NCBI GenBank assembly: GCA_039545355.1
Contig: BCJJ01000018.1
Span: 1-64,000, forward strand
Direction of reading: 5' to 3'
From: Trichosporon coremiiforme
Taxonomy: Eukaryota; Basidiomycota; Tremellomycetes; Trichosporonales; Trichosporonaceae
Length of the DNA: 64,000 bases
Below are positions 31,008 through 41,055 of the stretch, one piece after another. A model generated the notes under the pieces. That model did not search any database and had not been told where the DNA came from. It worked only from the letters and a program-made list of their open reading frames with translations. Positions within the stretch are counted from its first letter, which is position 1. Each line of letters starts with the position of its first letter. The position numbers and the translations under genes were made by a program.

Positions 31008-34000
31008 ATGAACCAGTTCCGAATGGATCATCACCAGCAGTTGATCCCCTCGGGGTCCGACGACAGCTACCGATGGAGCACTGTTGCTAGGGCTCCGGCC
31101 CGACTGCCTAACCAGAGCCTCAGCCGATGGCCTGGCGCATCCAACGCCAACGACTACGAACGCTCCTGGGGTTCGTCGTCCACCGTCGGTATGCAGCGCC
31201 TCCATGCAGCTGACAAGCTGTCTATCGGTACTGGTGTGCGCCCTGGTTCAGACAGGATCGCGAAGCTTCCCAGCGTCACGTCCGGCAAGTCGCAGCGTCT
31301 CGCGCCGCCCCTCTCCGTTCGAGTTCTGTCGGTCACGCACTCTGCATCTTTGATGTCCAGCCCCTGCACTCCGGATGTTGTCGGCGAGAGCTTCACCCCC
31401 GGAGGTCTCTTTGATGACGCTGATGACGAGTGGGACGGTCTCCCCATCACTCCGGCTGAGCAGCAAAGTGACGCCATGGCGACGCCCGGATCTGATAGAT
31501 GGCGCTCTGCGTCGTGCATCTGTAGCGACAAGTCCTCCGCTGGCACCGCCTTTGCCGGCATGGCCACGCCTGACGCATCTGCTTCGCTGCCGACCTCTAC
31601 TTCTGATGGCCACTCAATCGGGTGGCCCCTCCGTCGGTCTGTCGTCGCAGGTCAAGCCCAACACGTGCTGTCACCTCGGAAGCGCGACCTGGCATCAAGT
31701 AACGGATGCGCCGTCACCCCTGAGATCATTCTGGGTAACGTGGGTAGTCATGAGAAAGTGGAGGCTGATGAGAAGCTCCAGACCGACCTTTCCAGCGTCG
31801 TGCCTGCAATTTTCTGCCAACCCACTACTGCTGCCTCCAGCGACGACGCAGGTGAGGACTGCGACGCGATTGACGAGATCATAATTGTGTCCACTCCACC
31901 CAGCGACTTGGATGTGGATGCGGCCGAGATTTTGGAGGGTAAGCGAGTCGTCATTTCCGAGGCGCATGCATGCGCACACGACCAGTACGATTCCACTGGT
32001 GGTGGCAACTTTGCGTCACCCACCGAAACTTTTGGCCACGGTTCTCACCATGACGTCAACCCTTGCCACTCCACCGCCAGTGACCAGCGATTGCATCTCG
32101 AGATCTGTGACGCAGTCACATCTTGTCCTGTTGCACGTATATCATCACCGGCTTTCGACGATTTCCCTGCTGCATCCACCTTCCTCCCTGCCAACTTCTT
32201 CGACGACGACGCCTTGGACACTGTGAATTCTAACTCGACGCCCCTAGTCAATGTTCAGAAGCCCGTCTTAAAGAACATCGGTCCGGCCGGCACTCGTGTC
32301 GGCCCGGTTCCCTCGACCAACACCAGCAAGCAACACTCGATGCGCGAGGGACTCCCTTTCTCCTCAGCCTGGCAGCTGGACTACTCGAGCGGTTCTGCGG
32401 ACCCCGTTCCAGAGCTCGTCGACCTGTCTCCTGCTGCGGCCCAGCTGTTCAAGGTTCTTGGCATCGCCACCGAGCAATCCGACGACGAAACCTCAGTCTG
32501 CGGCAAGGGTACGCCGCCCAACATCGCTTCCGGTGCAGTCCGCCTGGCTTCACCGATCTCGTGGTCATCGCAGACTTCCGAGGAAGACCAGTACCAGCCT
32601 TCTCTCTCTACGATCCACTCTTCCAAGTCGGCAGAGTTCGTGGACAGCGCTGTCGCTCCTCCAACGCAACCCGCTACGTCCTCGATTGCCGTTGCGGCTG
32701 TGGACGAGTCGCTCCTCTTCACCGACGCCTCCTTTGCCACTGGCTGTTCGGAACTTGCCGCTCCTCAGCCGCGGCCAATCCCCAACTACTTGTGCTCTGT
32801 TACAGCTGGTAGCGACTTCCGCCACTTACTCGGTCACTGGCTCGCGTCGTATGTCATCGGTCGCCTCGCCCATCGCGGGCCGGTTGGTCCCGGTAACATT
32901 GCCGCCGAATGGACTCGTCAAGCAGTGCACGCTCGGGAGATTGAGCGCACTCAACAGGCTACCAACGCTGCTTCCGAGTACACATTCTACAGCCCCCGTC
33001 CCACCCCTCGCGCGGTCGACCGCACTTCCGGACGATTCGCCGACGACCCGTACGATGTGCTCAAGCGCCACGGCATCGTCAGCGCGGCACCGAACATGGC
33101 CTTTGTTCAGATCGTCACAGAGTTCATTGTTCGCCGCAGAATTCCCGCCGAGACCATCGTTGCCGCGGCCTGGTTTGTTGACAACCTCCCTGTGCACGAT
33201 GTCGATGGAGACTTGGGATTCAACCTGCGCGGCGCACTGTGCGTCTCCAACGGTGAGCCGTTTGCCGTCGAGCGCCGCCTTGCCATGATCGCCCTCTACC
33301 TGGCCGACATGTCGATTTCCGACTTCAACTACAACCTCGCCAGCTGGTCGAACGCGTTTGGTGTGCCGAAGGCTAACGCTGTTTGCATCGAGCGTGAGGC
33401 TCTGGCGAGCTTGGGTTACTCTGTGTCGATTCCGATCCAGTCCTGGCGCGACCACTGCAAGAATGTGTACTCTCTGTTTACCCGAGCTACCTTCTTGCCC
33501 GGGGTGTCAACACTGTCGCTGGGCACCATGCACACGATGGTTCAGACTGCCCGAGGCGCCGCAGACGATGCCGCTGAGGACGCGGATACCTTCCGTCGTC
33601 GTCAGAAGGCTGATATGGACAACGACGCCATCGCCTCGCTTCGTCGTTACCAGTCTCACATCGACATCTCCAAGATGCCTGTGCAGGCTCCCCTCCCCCA
33701 GTGCAACTCCGTCTACCACACTCCTGATTCCGATCAGGAGAATGTTGCTTCGCCCGCTGCTCAGAACGATGAGGACGAGAATGAGGAAGATGACTTCGCC
33801 CCTTACGATGGCGCACCTTCTTTCCCTGTTCCCAAGTTCCTCAAGCAAGTGGCGGCTCCGTCTGGGTCTGCGCTCCCCACTCCGCCTTACGATGGGGCTG
33901 GTAGCTTCCCGGAACCAGCCTTCGAGAACAGCGAAGAGCAAGACAACTTCCACAAAGTTGCCCTGCTCGCCAATCCCTCGCCGAAGGCCAAGGTTACCGA

Positions 34001-34718
34001 CTGGCTGCATCATGACCAAGAAGACGATGAGGACGAGAACTCATACGAGGAGTACGACGGCGCTGCGCCGTTCCCGGACCCAGTACCTCTTGAGCCTAAG
34101 GCGCCGAAGTACACTATGTCCATGCCCGTCGTCATCTCAACTCTGACCCGTTCTCCCGCCCTCAACCAGTCGTACCAGTCGCACGCAGCGCATGTGCCCA
34201 AACGTGCGCGCTATGCGTCCTCGCCCCGGCATGTCCCTGTCTCGTCATGGCCTCTGGACCCACGTCTGCCCAGCCGGCCACCCACGACGCAACAGCGCGT
34301 GTCGTACGCAACCCTCTCTCGCGGGTACTCGCCCTACTACCCTCAAGACCAGCATCTGCTCCCAAAGACTCTTTCTGCGCAACCTAAATTTTTTTCTTCT
34401 GAGGTTTCTCACCACCTCACTAGGGAGCAGCTGCGATCTCTGGCAGTCGAGCACCATCCGCGCCCCGTTCGAGCGCCCTACATCAACGGCGTCGCGATCA
34501 ATCACGGTCGCGTCGACGCCTTGGAGGCGGCGATTGAACACTCGACCAAGAACAATGCTCATGGATACCCGACCGAATACGGTCTGGCCTCAGAGGCTCT
34601 TCTCCCCACTTTAATCACTGCTATAATCAATGCGGCTGCGGAGCTCGAGCCTTTGAAGGAGGCCCCCGAGCCGGTCGCCCGACCCTCGACACTTGCGTCG
34701 ATGACGACGGTGGCCTAA
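31008..34718 (+). CDS. Large cyclin-fold protein (Pcl/Pho80-like cyclin box)
   Basis: One exon, 1236 aa from the ATG at 31008 (ACACGATGAACC). Residues 1-600 are Ser/Thr-rich and disordered with SP/TP sites. About residues 675-820 form a cyclin-like fold: DPYDVLKRHGI, FVQIVTEFIVRRRIPAETIV, then RLAMIALYLADMSISDFNYN, WSNAFGVPK, and REALASLGYSVSIPIQSW. The ADxx...N...W...G sequence followed by an E-x3-L-x-x-L helix is typical of Pcl/Pho80-class cyclins that pair with Pho85-like kinases. That pairing is inferred. Downstream, at about residues 930, 960 and 1015, the motif YDGAxxFPxP occurs three times in acidic surroundings. The size is far above the usual 250-450 aa of Pcl cyclins. A long CT-rich leader with short open frames precedes it. 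Confidence 0.75.
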   Translation: MNQFRMDHHQQLIPSGSDDSYRWSTVARAPARLPNQSLSRWPGASNANDYERSWGSSSTVGMQRLHAADKLSIGTGVRPGSDRIAKLPSVTSGKSQRLAPPLSVRVLSVTHSASLMSSPCTPDVVGESFTPGGLFDDADDEWDGLPITPAEQQSDAMATPGSDRWRSASCICSDKSSAGTAFAGMATPDASASLPTSTSDGHSIGWPLRRSVVAGQAQHVLSPRKRDLASSNGCAVTPEIILGNVGSHEKVEADEKLQTDLSSVVPAIFCQPTTAASSDDAGEDCDAIDEIIIVSTPPSDLDVDAAEILEGKRVVISEAHACAHDQYDSTGGGNFASPTETFGHGSHHDVNPCHSTASDQRLHLEICDAVTSCPVARISSPAFDDFPAASTFLPANFFDDDALDTVNSNSTPLVNVQKPVLKNIGPAGTRVGPVPSTNTSKQHSMREGLPFSSAWQLDYSSGSADPVPELVDLSPAAAQLFKVLGIATEQSDDETSVCGKGTPPNIASGAVRLASPISWSSQTSEEDQYQPSLSTIHSSKSAEFVDSAVAPPTQPATSSIAVAAVDESLLFTDASFATGCSELAAPQPRPIPNYLCSVTAGSDFRHLLGHWLASYVIGRLAHRGPVGPGNIAAEWTRQAVHAREIERTQQATNAASEYTFYSPRPTPRAVDRTSGRFADDPYDVLKRHGIVSAAPNMAFVQIVTEFIVRRRIPAETIVAAAWFVDNLPVHDVDGDLGFNLRGALCVSNGEPFAVERRLAMIALYLADMSISDFNYNLASWSNAFGVPKANAVCIEREALASLGYSVSIPIQSWRDHCKNVYSLFTRATFLPGVSTLSLGTMHTMVQTARGAADDAAEDADTFRRRQKADMDNDAIASLRRYQSHIDISKMPVQAPLPQCNSVYHTPDSDQENVASPAAQNDEDENEEDDFAPYDGAPSFPVPKFLKQVAAPSGSALPTPPYDGAGSFPEPAFENSEEQDNFHKVALLANPSPKAKVTDWLHHDQEDDEDENSYEEYDGAAPFPDPVPLEPKAPKYTMSMPVVISTLTRSPALNQSYQSHAAHVPKRARYASSPRHVPVSSWPLDPRLPSRPPTTQQRVSYATLSRGYSPYYPQDQHLLPKTLSAQPKFFSSEVSHHLTREQLRSLAVEHHPRPVRAPYINGVAINHGRVDALEAAIEHSTKNNAHGYPTEYGLASEALLPTLITAIINAAAELEPLKEAPEPVARPSTLASMTTVA

Positions 34719-35377
34719 TCCCCGGTCACACCTAATACCTCTTCTTTCCTCAACATTCACTTTCTTCTTTTCGTTCTCTTTTTTCTTCTCTTATCAACAC
34801 TTCCCCGCTTTCCGTAAAGAAGCTCGTCTTGAGCTTGCGCCAGCGCGCCCAGTGCTCATTACAGCGAAGCGCGAACGTGGTCTCTGTCATTTTCCCCTCA
34901 TAGACGACAGCAGACCCGCATGCCAATACAGCATCGAAAACCAACCAAAAAAAGTTGATAATAACCCAAACTGAGAAAGGTTCTGGTTTTTCTCGACCAA
35001 AAACAACTTAGCTCTTTTGCGAAAATCATCAAACTTGGGCGGTCCGCGCCCCGGTGTGCATCGGGAGTGCATGGCGCGGTCGTCATTTGCTATGCATAGT
35101 CGTGTGTAGCATCTCCAGGAGCAGAATAGTTCAGGACTCACGGTCAGAGGGGAGGCGGGTCAATATGCGGGGCACCCACTATCCGCGAATCGTCTGAGTG
35201 TAGCCGACACCTACTGTGCACGCCAAGCCGCCCCCCTGTCCCAACGGATCCGAGCGCACCAGCCGAGCATTGATCCCGGTTGATAGCCCTGTCCGGACAC
35301 GCCGACGCTGCGCACGCTGCACTGATAACATCGGACGTGTTCTGCGATTCATTTCATGCGAACTCACCACTATTACC
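34719..35377. other. Spacer between the cyclin-fold gene and the F-box-like array
   Basis: It opens with a T/C-rich 3' UTR (TTTCTTCTTTTCGTTCTC). The rest has no supported gene. The frame open from 35216 into the next gene has no ATG before 35378, so it is taken as leader. Confidence 0.6.
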
Positions 35378-36412
35378 ATGTCGCCACCAGCCCCAGCAAC
35401 ATCAGCTGCCGATCGTCCCAGTGAGGTGGTGAAGATCCCCTACGACTCGTACCCTCACATCATCGAATCGATCGTCGGCTTCTCGGACTACGAGACTCTC
35501 CTCTCCTTCCGCGCGACGTGTTCGGCCCTCAAGGCCACAGCGCACAAGACGCTGTGCGACGGCGAGCTCTTCGTCTCAGTCAAGGACTACGCCGGAGAGC
35601 TGGAGAGCTGGGTGCAGCAGATCGAGACGGACATCAAGCACAAGCGCGAGCCCGTCTGGCGCGAGGTCGTGCTGCAGAGCGAGAAGGGCGTTCTGCCCTT
35701 CCTGACCGAGGCCGACTGGACATTCGCCTGCACCCACAGCAACTTTGTTCACATTGACGGAGGATGCCTCGCCCCCACCTTTGGCGCGGCGCGATTCACC
35801 ACCCCAAGCCCCGAGGAAGTCTACGCGACCCGCGCCCACATCGATGCGGAAGCGTACAGCACTCTCGTTGCCGGCTTCCCCCGCCGGTCGAGTCTGGAGA
35901 CTCTCCACCGCGCACTGTCGCAGATCACATCGCCCCTCTCCATCCAGCACTCGTGGCACAACCCCGCGCCCTCCTTCCTCCCCTCGGCCGAGACGATGGT
36001 CCTCGCCCTCGACCCGAACTGTAACTGTGGCAACTCCGAATTCGGACACATCACGCTGCCCCACACCGCGACCGAGGTGCAGGTACGCGTGACGGAGCTG
36101 TGGGACCCCGGCATGGTGATCCCCGAGTGCGCGCTGACGAGGGCCGCGCTCTCGCCCTCAGTCGAGCGATTGGTGCTCTCCGCGCGCGATGTGCAGAGCT
36201 TTGCGATCCCGCTCCAGGCCATCTTGGCCGCGAGGGAGAGGCACGGCAGCTCTCCGCTTGAGATCAGGATCGAACTCGCCGAGGATCTTGGCGAGGAACC
36301 GTCCCGATACCTTGGGGCCGCTTATGCGGACCAGTTTGGCGTGCCCCACGATAAACTCAGCATCGTGCATGAGCCCAGGGCTGGGAAGCTGGCAAGTAAA
36401 GGCGACGAGTAG
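35378..36412 (+). CDS. F-box-like protein with CxC motif, array copy 1
   Basis: 344 aa from the first in-frame ATG at 35378 (TTACCATGTCG). Residues about 22-62 are an F-box-like helical segment (YPHIIESIVGFSDYETLL, FRATCSALKATAHKTL). It is followed by the family block VLPFLTEADWTFAC near residues 105-120, then a predicted alternating strand/helix region. Near residue 211 lies LDPNCNCGN, the CxC motif kept in every copy. The C-terminus GVPHDKLSIVHEPRAG is also shared with other members. It is the first of five same-strand paralogues. F-box proteins commonly bind Skp1, but the match is weak enough that the name is tentative. The stop codon lies inside a 19-bp tandem repeat. Confidence 0.82.
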   Translation: MSPPAPATSAADRPSEVVKIPYDSYPHIIESIVGFSDYETLLSFRATCSALKATAHKTLCDGELFVSVKDYAGELESWVQQIETDIKHKREPVWREVVLQSEKGVLPFLTEADWTFACTHSNFVHIDGGCLAPTFGAARFTTPSPEEVYATRAHIDAEAYSTLVAGFPRRSSLETLHRALSQITSPLSIQHSWHNPAPSFLPSAETMVLALDPNCNCGNSEFGHITLPHTATEVQVRVTELWDPGMVIPECALTRAALSPSVERLVLSARDVQSFAIPLQAILAARERHGSSPLEIRIELAEDLGEEPSRYLGAAYADQFGVPHDKLSIVHEPRAGKLASKGDE

Positions 36413-36454
36413 AAGTGACGGCGACGAGTGGAAGTGACGGCGACGAGTAGAACC
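36401..36454 (+). repeat. 19-bp tandem repeat spanning a stop codon
   Basis: GGCGACGAGTAGAAGTGAC (36401-36419) is followed by a copy with one change (GAGTGG for GAGTAG, 36420-36438) and a partial third copy. The first unit contains the last codons and the TAG of F-box-like array copy 1, so the repeat crosses from coding sequence into the 3' UTR. Each unit shifts the frame by one base. Confidence 0.9.
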
Positions 36455-36909
36455 CCAGAGCTTACGTGAGCATGGACACTTTCTGACGTGCACGATTCAG
36501 AGGCTCTAGAGGCAGGGTGGGGCTCTGTCATTGAGTGGCGAGTGTTTCAACATGGGCATTAATACGGTCGCGCTGGGAGATCCGACTCCGGCAATGACAA
36601 CCTCAGTTTCGTCCGCTACGACATGGGCCAGAAGTGTAGCTTGGGTTGCAGCTCCACATTCATCAAACTCATGGCTGTAATGCTGACTGGTTGTCGCGCG
36701 TACAGTGCTGTGGTCGCCCAGACTGATCGCCAGGGGCTGCCTCTGTTCAGATCATGGTCGTAAACTCTCACTCTCGAATCTGACGTTTACCTGCGCCCCA
36801 GCCAGCGAACAAGATGCCTCCGCCGCCACCGATACACTCGCTCACACACTCTACTGACACTGACTTCACCTCCTTTCTTCTCTACAGCATCAATACCGCA
36901 ATCGCCAGC
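36455..36909. other. Spacer between array copies 1 and 2
   Basis: No gene is supported. The right end is the CT/CA-rich leader of copy 2 and includes an in-frame ATG at 36814. The paralogues' N-termini favour the later ATG at 36910. Confidence 0.55.
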
Positions 36910-38089
36910 ATGTCTCAAGCATCAAAGCCAGCCACAATCCCCAACACGTCCTACCCGCATATCGTCGAAATAATCATCTCCTACTGCGACTACCTTACCC
37001 TCCTCCGCTTCCGCGCAACGTGTCACTCTCTGAAAGCCCTCGCTCACGAGACATTGTACGACGGATCCCTGCTCATTGAAGTCTACGGCAGCTTCATAGA
37101 CAGGCGGTCTCTGTTCCCCGATTATGAGGTTGACTACCCCCACTATCCCGCAAGTTGGGCACCCAAGTCGCCAACGGTGGTGATGCGCAGTGGAGTGGTG
37201 GGAGATGGACTGGGTGTGCTCCCCTTTCACACCGAGGAGGACTGGACGTGGGCGTGTGCACGCAGCAACGCAGTGAAGATCGACAGTGCCGCACTGGCCG
37301 CCTCGTCTTGCCTCGCCCCCATGCGACAGTTCATCACACGCAAAGCTCGATCCCGACACCCGCAAGACGTCGCCCAAGATCGCCAGCCGACCTGTCCCAA
37401 GCACTGCTGAGAGTGTGGAAATGCAGGCAAGGCTGCTTCGCGCACTGACCCACATCCCGCGCTCTGCTCTCGTCGCCATCGACCATATCGGCAGGTATGG
37501 CGCGCAGGGGACACCAGCCTACCTCCCAGCCGTCGACGACCTCATGTTCCTCCTGAACCCTCGGTGCAATTGCCTGGTCTTCGAAGGCGAGGCTGGGGCG
37601 TGGCGCTTCCCCCCACCAGCGCACTCGGCAAAAAAAACAACACTCCGTGTTCCATCTGGCTGTGTCGTTGGAAACCCAAAGAGCACTGATGGCAAGGAGG
37701 GCTCAGACAACGACAGCAACTGGATCCACGGGAGCGACTCGGACGGAGGGCCCCCTCAGTCATGGGGCGACAGCGACTCGGACAACGACGAGAGCACCTG
37801 CCAGCTGACATGTACGCTCCTTCGTCCGTCCATAGAGCACCTCAAGCTCTCGGTTGACCGGTACATCGAGGAGTTCCATCTCATCGACTGCGCGTTCATC
37901 CTCGCTGATCTCTGGCGCGGTGTCGGGAGGGCCCTATCCACTGTCGAGATTGAGCTTCGCCGACGCAGCATTACGGATCTAAATAAAGAAAGGGAGGAAG
38001 CTAGAGTCAGGAGGGATTGGGCCGAGCAGCTCGCTTTCGATGTCGACAGAGTTCGTATCGTCTACAGCGACTTCGCAGGACTGCGTTGA
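36910..38089 (+). pseudogene. F-box-like protein, array copy 2, broken frame
   Basis: The N-terminal part (from 36910) is a clear family member: TSYPHIVEIIISYCDYLTLL, then FHTEEDWTWACARS. Its frame closes at 37408-37410. The remainder is present and intact in the next frame from about 37340 to 38089: STAESVEMQARLLRALTHIP, then LNPRCNCL (the CxC motif), then VRIVYSDFAGLR at the end. Alignment by eye with copy 3 places the switch near 37345. A 25-nt GT...AG stretch nearby is too short to be a credible intron. The copy is therefore a recent frameshift pseudogene, a sequencing error, or less likely a frameshifted gene. Little other decay is visible. An acidic insert (DSDNDES) precedes the C-terminal part. 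It is closest to copy 3. Confidence 0.75.
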
Positions 38090-38354
38090 TACTCGCAGGG
38101 CGTGGTTCTGTGTATACGTAGCCCTATAGCAACGCGAGTGACAATAGCTGTCAAAGCTCTGTGATGGTATGCAAGGCGGTGTGCTGCACCTTGCCACTTC
38201 GTTGCAAGACACAGGGCGCGTTGGGCGGGACTCATTCGTTTCGATTGTCTCAACGGCCAGGGAGTTGCCTCCGTCGCCACCAGTCCACCCACCCACACCA
38301 CACGCCACACACCTGCCTTCACCTCCCTTGCCTTCCTACAACATCACCACCGCC

Positions 38355-39404
38355 ATGTCCCAAGCACTGAGGCAAGCTCGCATCAGCTATGCGTTCTACC
38401 CCCACATCGTCGAGACCATCCTCTCCTACTGCGACTACAGCACTCTCCTCTGCTTCCGCGCCACGTGCAAGTCCTTGAAGACTCGAGCGCACCGGGCACT
38501 GCACGACGATCACCTCGCCATCGACGTTGAGGGCAGCTTCACCGACCTGAGCTTCTTCACGGACGAGTCGGACCCGAGCCAGCCGCCACCACCACCGCGC
38601 GAGACGCCTACGGTCGTGCTGCGGAGCTCGTTGGGCGTTCTTCCCTTTCGCACTGAGGCAGACTGGACGTGGGCGTGTGAGCACAGTCACACCGTGGAGA
38701 TCGATGGCGCCTACCTCTCCGCCTCGACTCACATTGTCCCGCATGCCACCCGTGGCTTCTCCGTACGGCAACCCGACCCTGACAGTCGTGAAATGTGGCC
38801 ACGTCGAGCCCTCCCCAGCACTGCCGAAAGTGTGGCCATCCAGACTAGTCTGCTCTCCGCGCTGACGCACATCCCGCGCACGGCTTCTGCGACTATCACC
38901 CGTTCGCACCAGCATGGGCCACCCGCGTACCTTCCGCCTGCAGAGGATCTGATTCTACGCGGGGACCCGCTGTGCGAGTGTCCCCCTGTCACTCCCGAAC
39001 ATCAACAAGACCCGCAGCCTCAACACTCCGCGAAGCATATCACTCTCCGGATTCCGGACGCGTGGGACGGCGTGGATCATATGGTGTGCTGTTGCAATCT
39101 GTCCTACGCCCTTCTCCAGCCCCCTGTCGAGCGCCTGACCTTGTCGATCAACCGGACAATGCGCTCGCTGCATCCGTTTGACTTCGGCTTCGTTCTCTAT
39201 GCGCTTGAGGGACGGGGTCATCGGCGGAACATCAAGAGAGTTGGAATCGAGCTTCGTCCCACAAAGCCTAGGAAAGGAGATGAGACGGTTGCCGAGCAGA
39301 TCAAGATGGAGTGGGACCGTTACTGCCACGTCACCAGCGACGAAGTTCACTTCTTGTACAGCGATACGGCGGGGGATCCTCGCCCGTATACTAGACCGTT
39401 TTGA
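38355..39404 (+). CDS. F-box-like protein with CxC motif, array copy 3
   Basis: 349 aa from the ATG at 38355 (CGCCATGTCC). Residues about 10-52 are the F-box-like segment (YPHIVETILSYCDYSTLL, FRATCKSLKTRAHRAL). FRTEADWTWACEHSHTVEID follows near residue 100. ALTHIP and LPPAEDLILRGDPLCEC come near 175-208, with the conserved CxC at the end. The C-terminus has DEVHFLYSDTAGDPRP. It is 265 bp after copy 2, same strand, and both begin MSQ, which suggests a recent tandem duplication. No intron is needed. Function is unknown beyond the F-box-like N-terminus. Confidence 0.85.
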   Translation: MSQALRQARISYAFYPHIVETILSYCDYSTLLCFRATCKSLKTRAHRALHDDHLAIDVEGSFTDLSFFTDESDPSQPPPPPRETPTVVLRSSLGVLPFRTEADWTWACEHSHTVEIDGAYLSASTHIVPHATRGFSVRQPDPDSREMWPRRALPSTAESVAIQTSLLSALTHIPRTASATITRSHQHGPPAYLPPAEDLILRGDPLCECPPVTPEHQQDPQPQHSAKHITLRIPDAWDGVDHMVCCCNLSYALLQPPVERLTLSINRTMRSLHPFDFGFVLYALEGRGHRRNIKRVGIELRPTKPRKGDETVAEQIKMEWDRYCHVTSDEVHFLYSDTAGDPRPYTRPF

Positions 39405-39572
39405 TGCATGCACTTGTGAAGTTGTGCCGCTCGTTGTGCGACCAGTGGAGCCAGCTCCGCTGCCGATCGTCACGAGTTGCCTCCGTCGCCATTACGGTTG
39501 AGTCGCCACCGTCACCTCCACATCCTCGTCCTTCCTCCTCTCACATTGTCACTCACCTGCACCATCCTCACC

Positions 39573-40754
39573 ATGTCTGCTGCCGACCCTGGGGAAGCAG
39601 TACCGAAGCGCTCACTCCTCCCCTACATCTCTTACCCGCACATCCTCGACCTCATCCTCCACTTCTCCGAGTACGCCACCCTGCTCGTTTTCCGCCGCAC
39701 GAGTTCTTCCCTCAAAGCCGCCGTTGCAAGGGAGCTCTGTTGCGGTCCGCTTGTCGTGGACGTTGACGAGCCAAAGTATTGGGAAGACGGAGATGGCGTT
39801 GTTGTCTTTCGCACGCGTCGGGGCGTGCTGCCCTTCCTCCGTGAGGAGGACTGGGCGTGGGCGCTCTCCCGCGCTGATGCTGTGGAGGTCGATGGGTGGT
39901 GTCTTGGTCCGCCGCGCCTTGACGGTCATCGTGGACCGCGCCCTCCTGCTTGGAATCCTGCCGTCAACCATCGCTGCGACTGCGCCTCGTGTCGCTCCGA
40001 CGGCTCCGACGATGACGACGACTTCATTCCTACCTCACGTCCCGATGATCTGAAAGGCTCAGACGCCGCCCGCCCGACCTCGTCTTCAACTCCCACCCCA
40101 ACGGGCAGCATGACAAACCAGAACGTTCCCGAGGAGCCATGCGTCGATCTTGCAGCCATCAAGCGTGCGCTCAGCCACATCCGACGTGAGGTCCCGCTCA
40201 CTGTTCTGCACTCCTGGGACCGACCCCTCCCTACTTTCATCCCCCCTGTGGATGCTCTCACGCTGCGCCTGGACAATATGTGTGATTGCGCATGGGAGGG
40301 AAGACCAGACCCGGCTCCTCCGACCGGTGCGCTTCACTCAGCAACTAAGCTCACCATCCTGGTGTCTCCGCTCGAGCTCGAGGTTCTGGACGAAGATGTA
40401 GACACTCGCATATGCCAGGTGGCCTGGGGCGCGGTCTTGCCCTCGGTACGCCATCTCACGCTTTCTGCCATCTCAGTCTTTGAATCCAACAACACCTTCT
40501 GTGCTCTTGCAGAGGGCCCCGGCGAGATGTCGGGTGGCCGGACATTGTCTAATGGCTCACCTGAGCGCCACCCTGACTTCGAGGTCGATTTCCGCGTGCG
40601 ATACGCCAACGAAAGCGATATGACCGAAGAACGCATCGAAGCCCATGCAAGCTATATTGGTGTTCCACGTGAAAAGTTCACCTTCACACTTGATCCGCAT
40701 GCTGGAGATCTCGCTTCCCTTCCTCCGTTGAAATGCGGGTTGCTTAAATCGTAG
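39573..40754 (+). CDS. F-box-like protein with CxC motif, array copy 4
   Basis: 393 aa from the ATG at 39573 (CACCATGTCTGC), the longest member. F-box-like residues about 18-58: SYPHILDLILHFSEYATLL, then SSSLKAAVARELCC. FLREEDWAWALSRADAVEVD follows. Residues about 130-185 are an insert absent from other copies. It holds a second Cys cluster (HRCDCASC) and an Asp run (DDDDDFIPTS). The family CxC is DNMCDC near residue 236. The C-terminus, GVPREKFTFTLDPHAGDLAS, closely matches copy 1. It is 168 bp downstream of copy 3. A 300-bp spacer with no gene follows before copy 5. Confidence 0.85.
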   Translation: MSAADPGEAVPKRSLLPYISYPHILDLILHFSEYATLLVFRRTSSSLKAAVARELCCGPLVVDVDEPKYWEDGDGVVVFRTRRGVLPFLREEDWAWALSRADAVEVDGWCLGPPRLDGHRGPRPPAWNPAVNHRCDCASCRSDGSDDDDDFIPTSRPDDLKGSDAARPTSSSTPTPTGSMTNQNVPEEPCVDLAAIKRALSHIRREVPLTVLHSWDRPLPTFIPPVDALTLRLDNMCDCAWEGRPDPAPPTGALHSATKLTILVSPLELEVLDEDVDTRICQVAWGAVLPSVRHLTLSAISVFESNNTFCALAEGPGEMSGGRTLSNGSPERHPDFEVDFRVRYANESDMTEERIEAHASYIGVPREKFTFTLDPHAGDLASLPPLKCGLLKS

Positions 40755-41055
40755 AAATGTAACATACCGCCACATGCCGACCACCTTCACCTCGACTGTG
40801 ATATATTTGCGTCGCCCGCATGCATATGATGACGCAGAGCGAGAGGTCGCAGAAGCAACTGAAAATGGAGATGAGGGAGGATGCTTTGCAGACATGGTTG
40901 CACTGAAGGGCGCACGGGGGCGCAGAGTTCGCGTGCTTGCCCACGGTGGACGTTGACTTGATTGCCTCCGCTGGCTGATCGGGCGACACCAGCTCACACA
41001 TTCCTCGACCGTCAAGTCAAACATACCTTCTGTCACAGCATGCTCGAAAATTGCC

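Noticed and set aside
35216..35377. Upstream open extension of array copy 1
   Set aside because: The frame is open but has no ATG before 35378, and the other copies' N-termini support the later start.
37298..37325. 25-nt GT...AG stretch that might rescue array copy 2
   Set aside because: It is too short for a spliceosomal intron and has no branch-like motif. A frameshift explains the data better.
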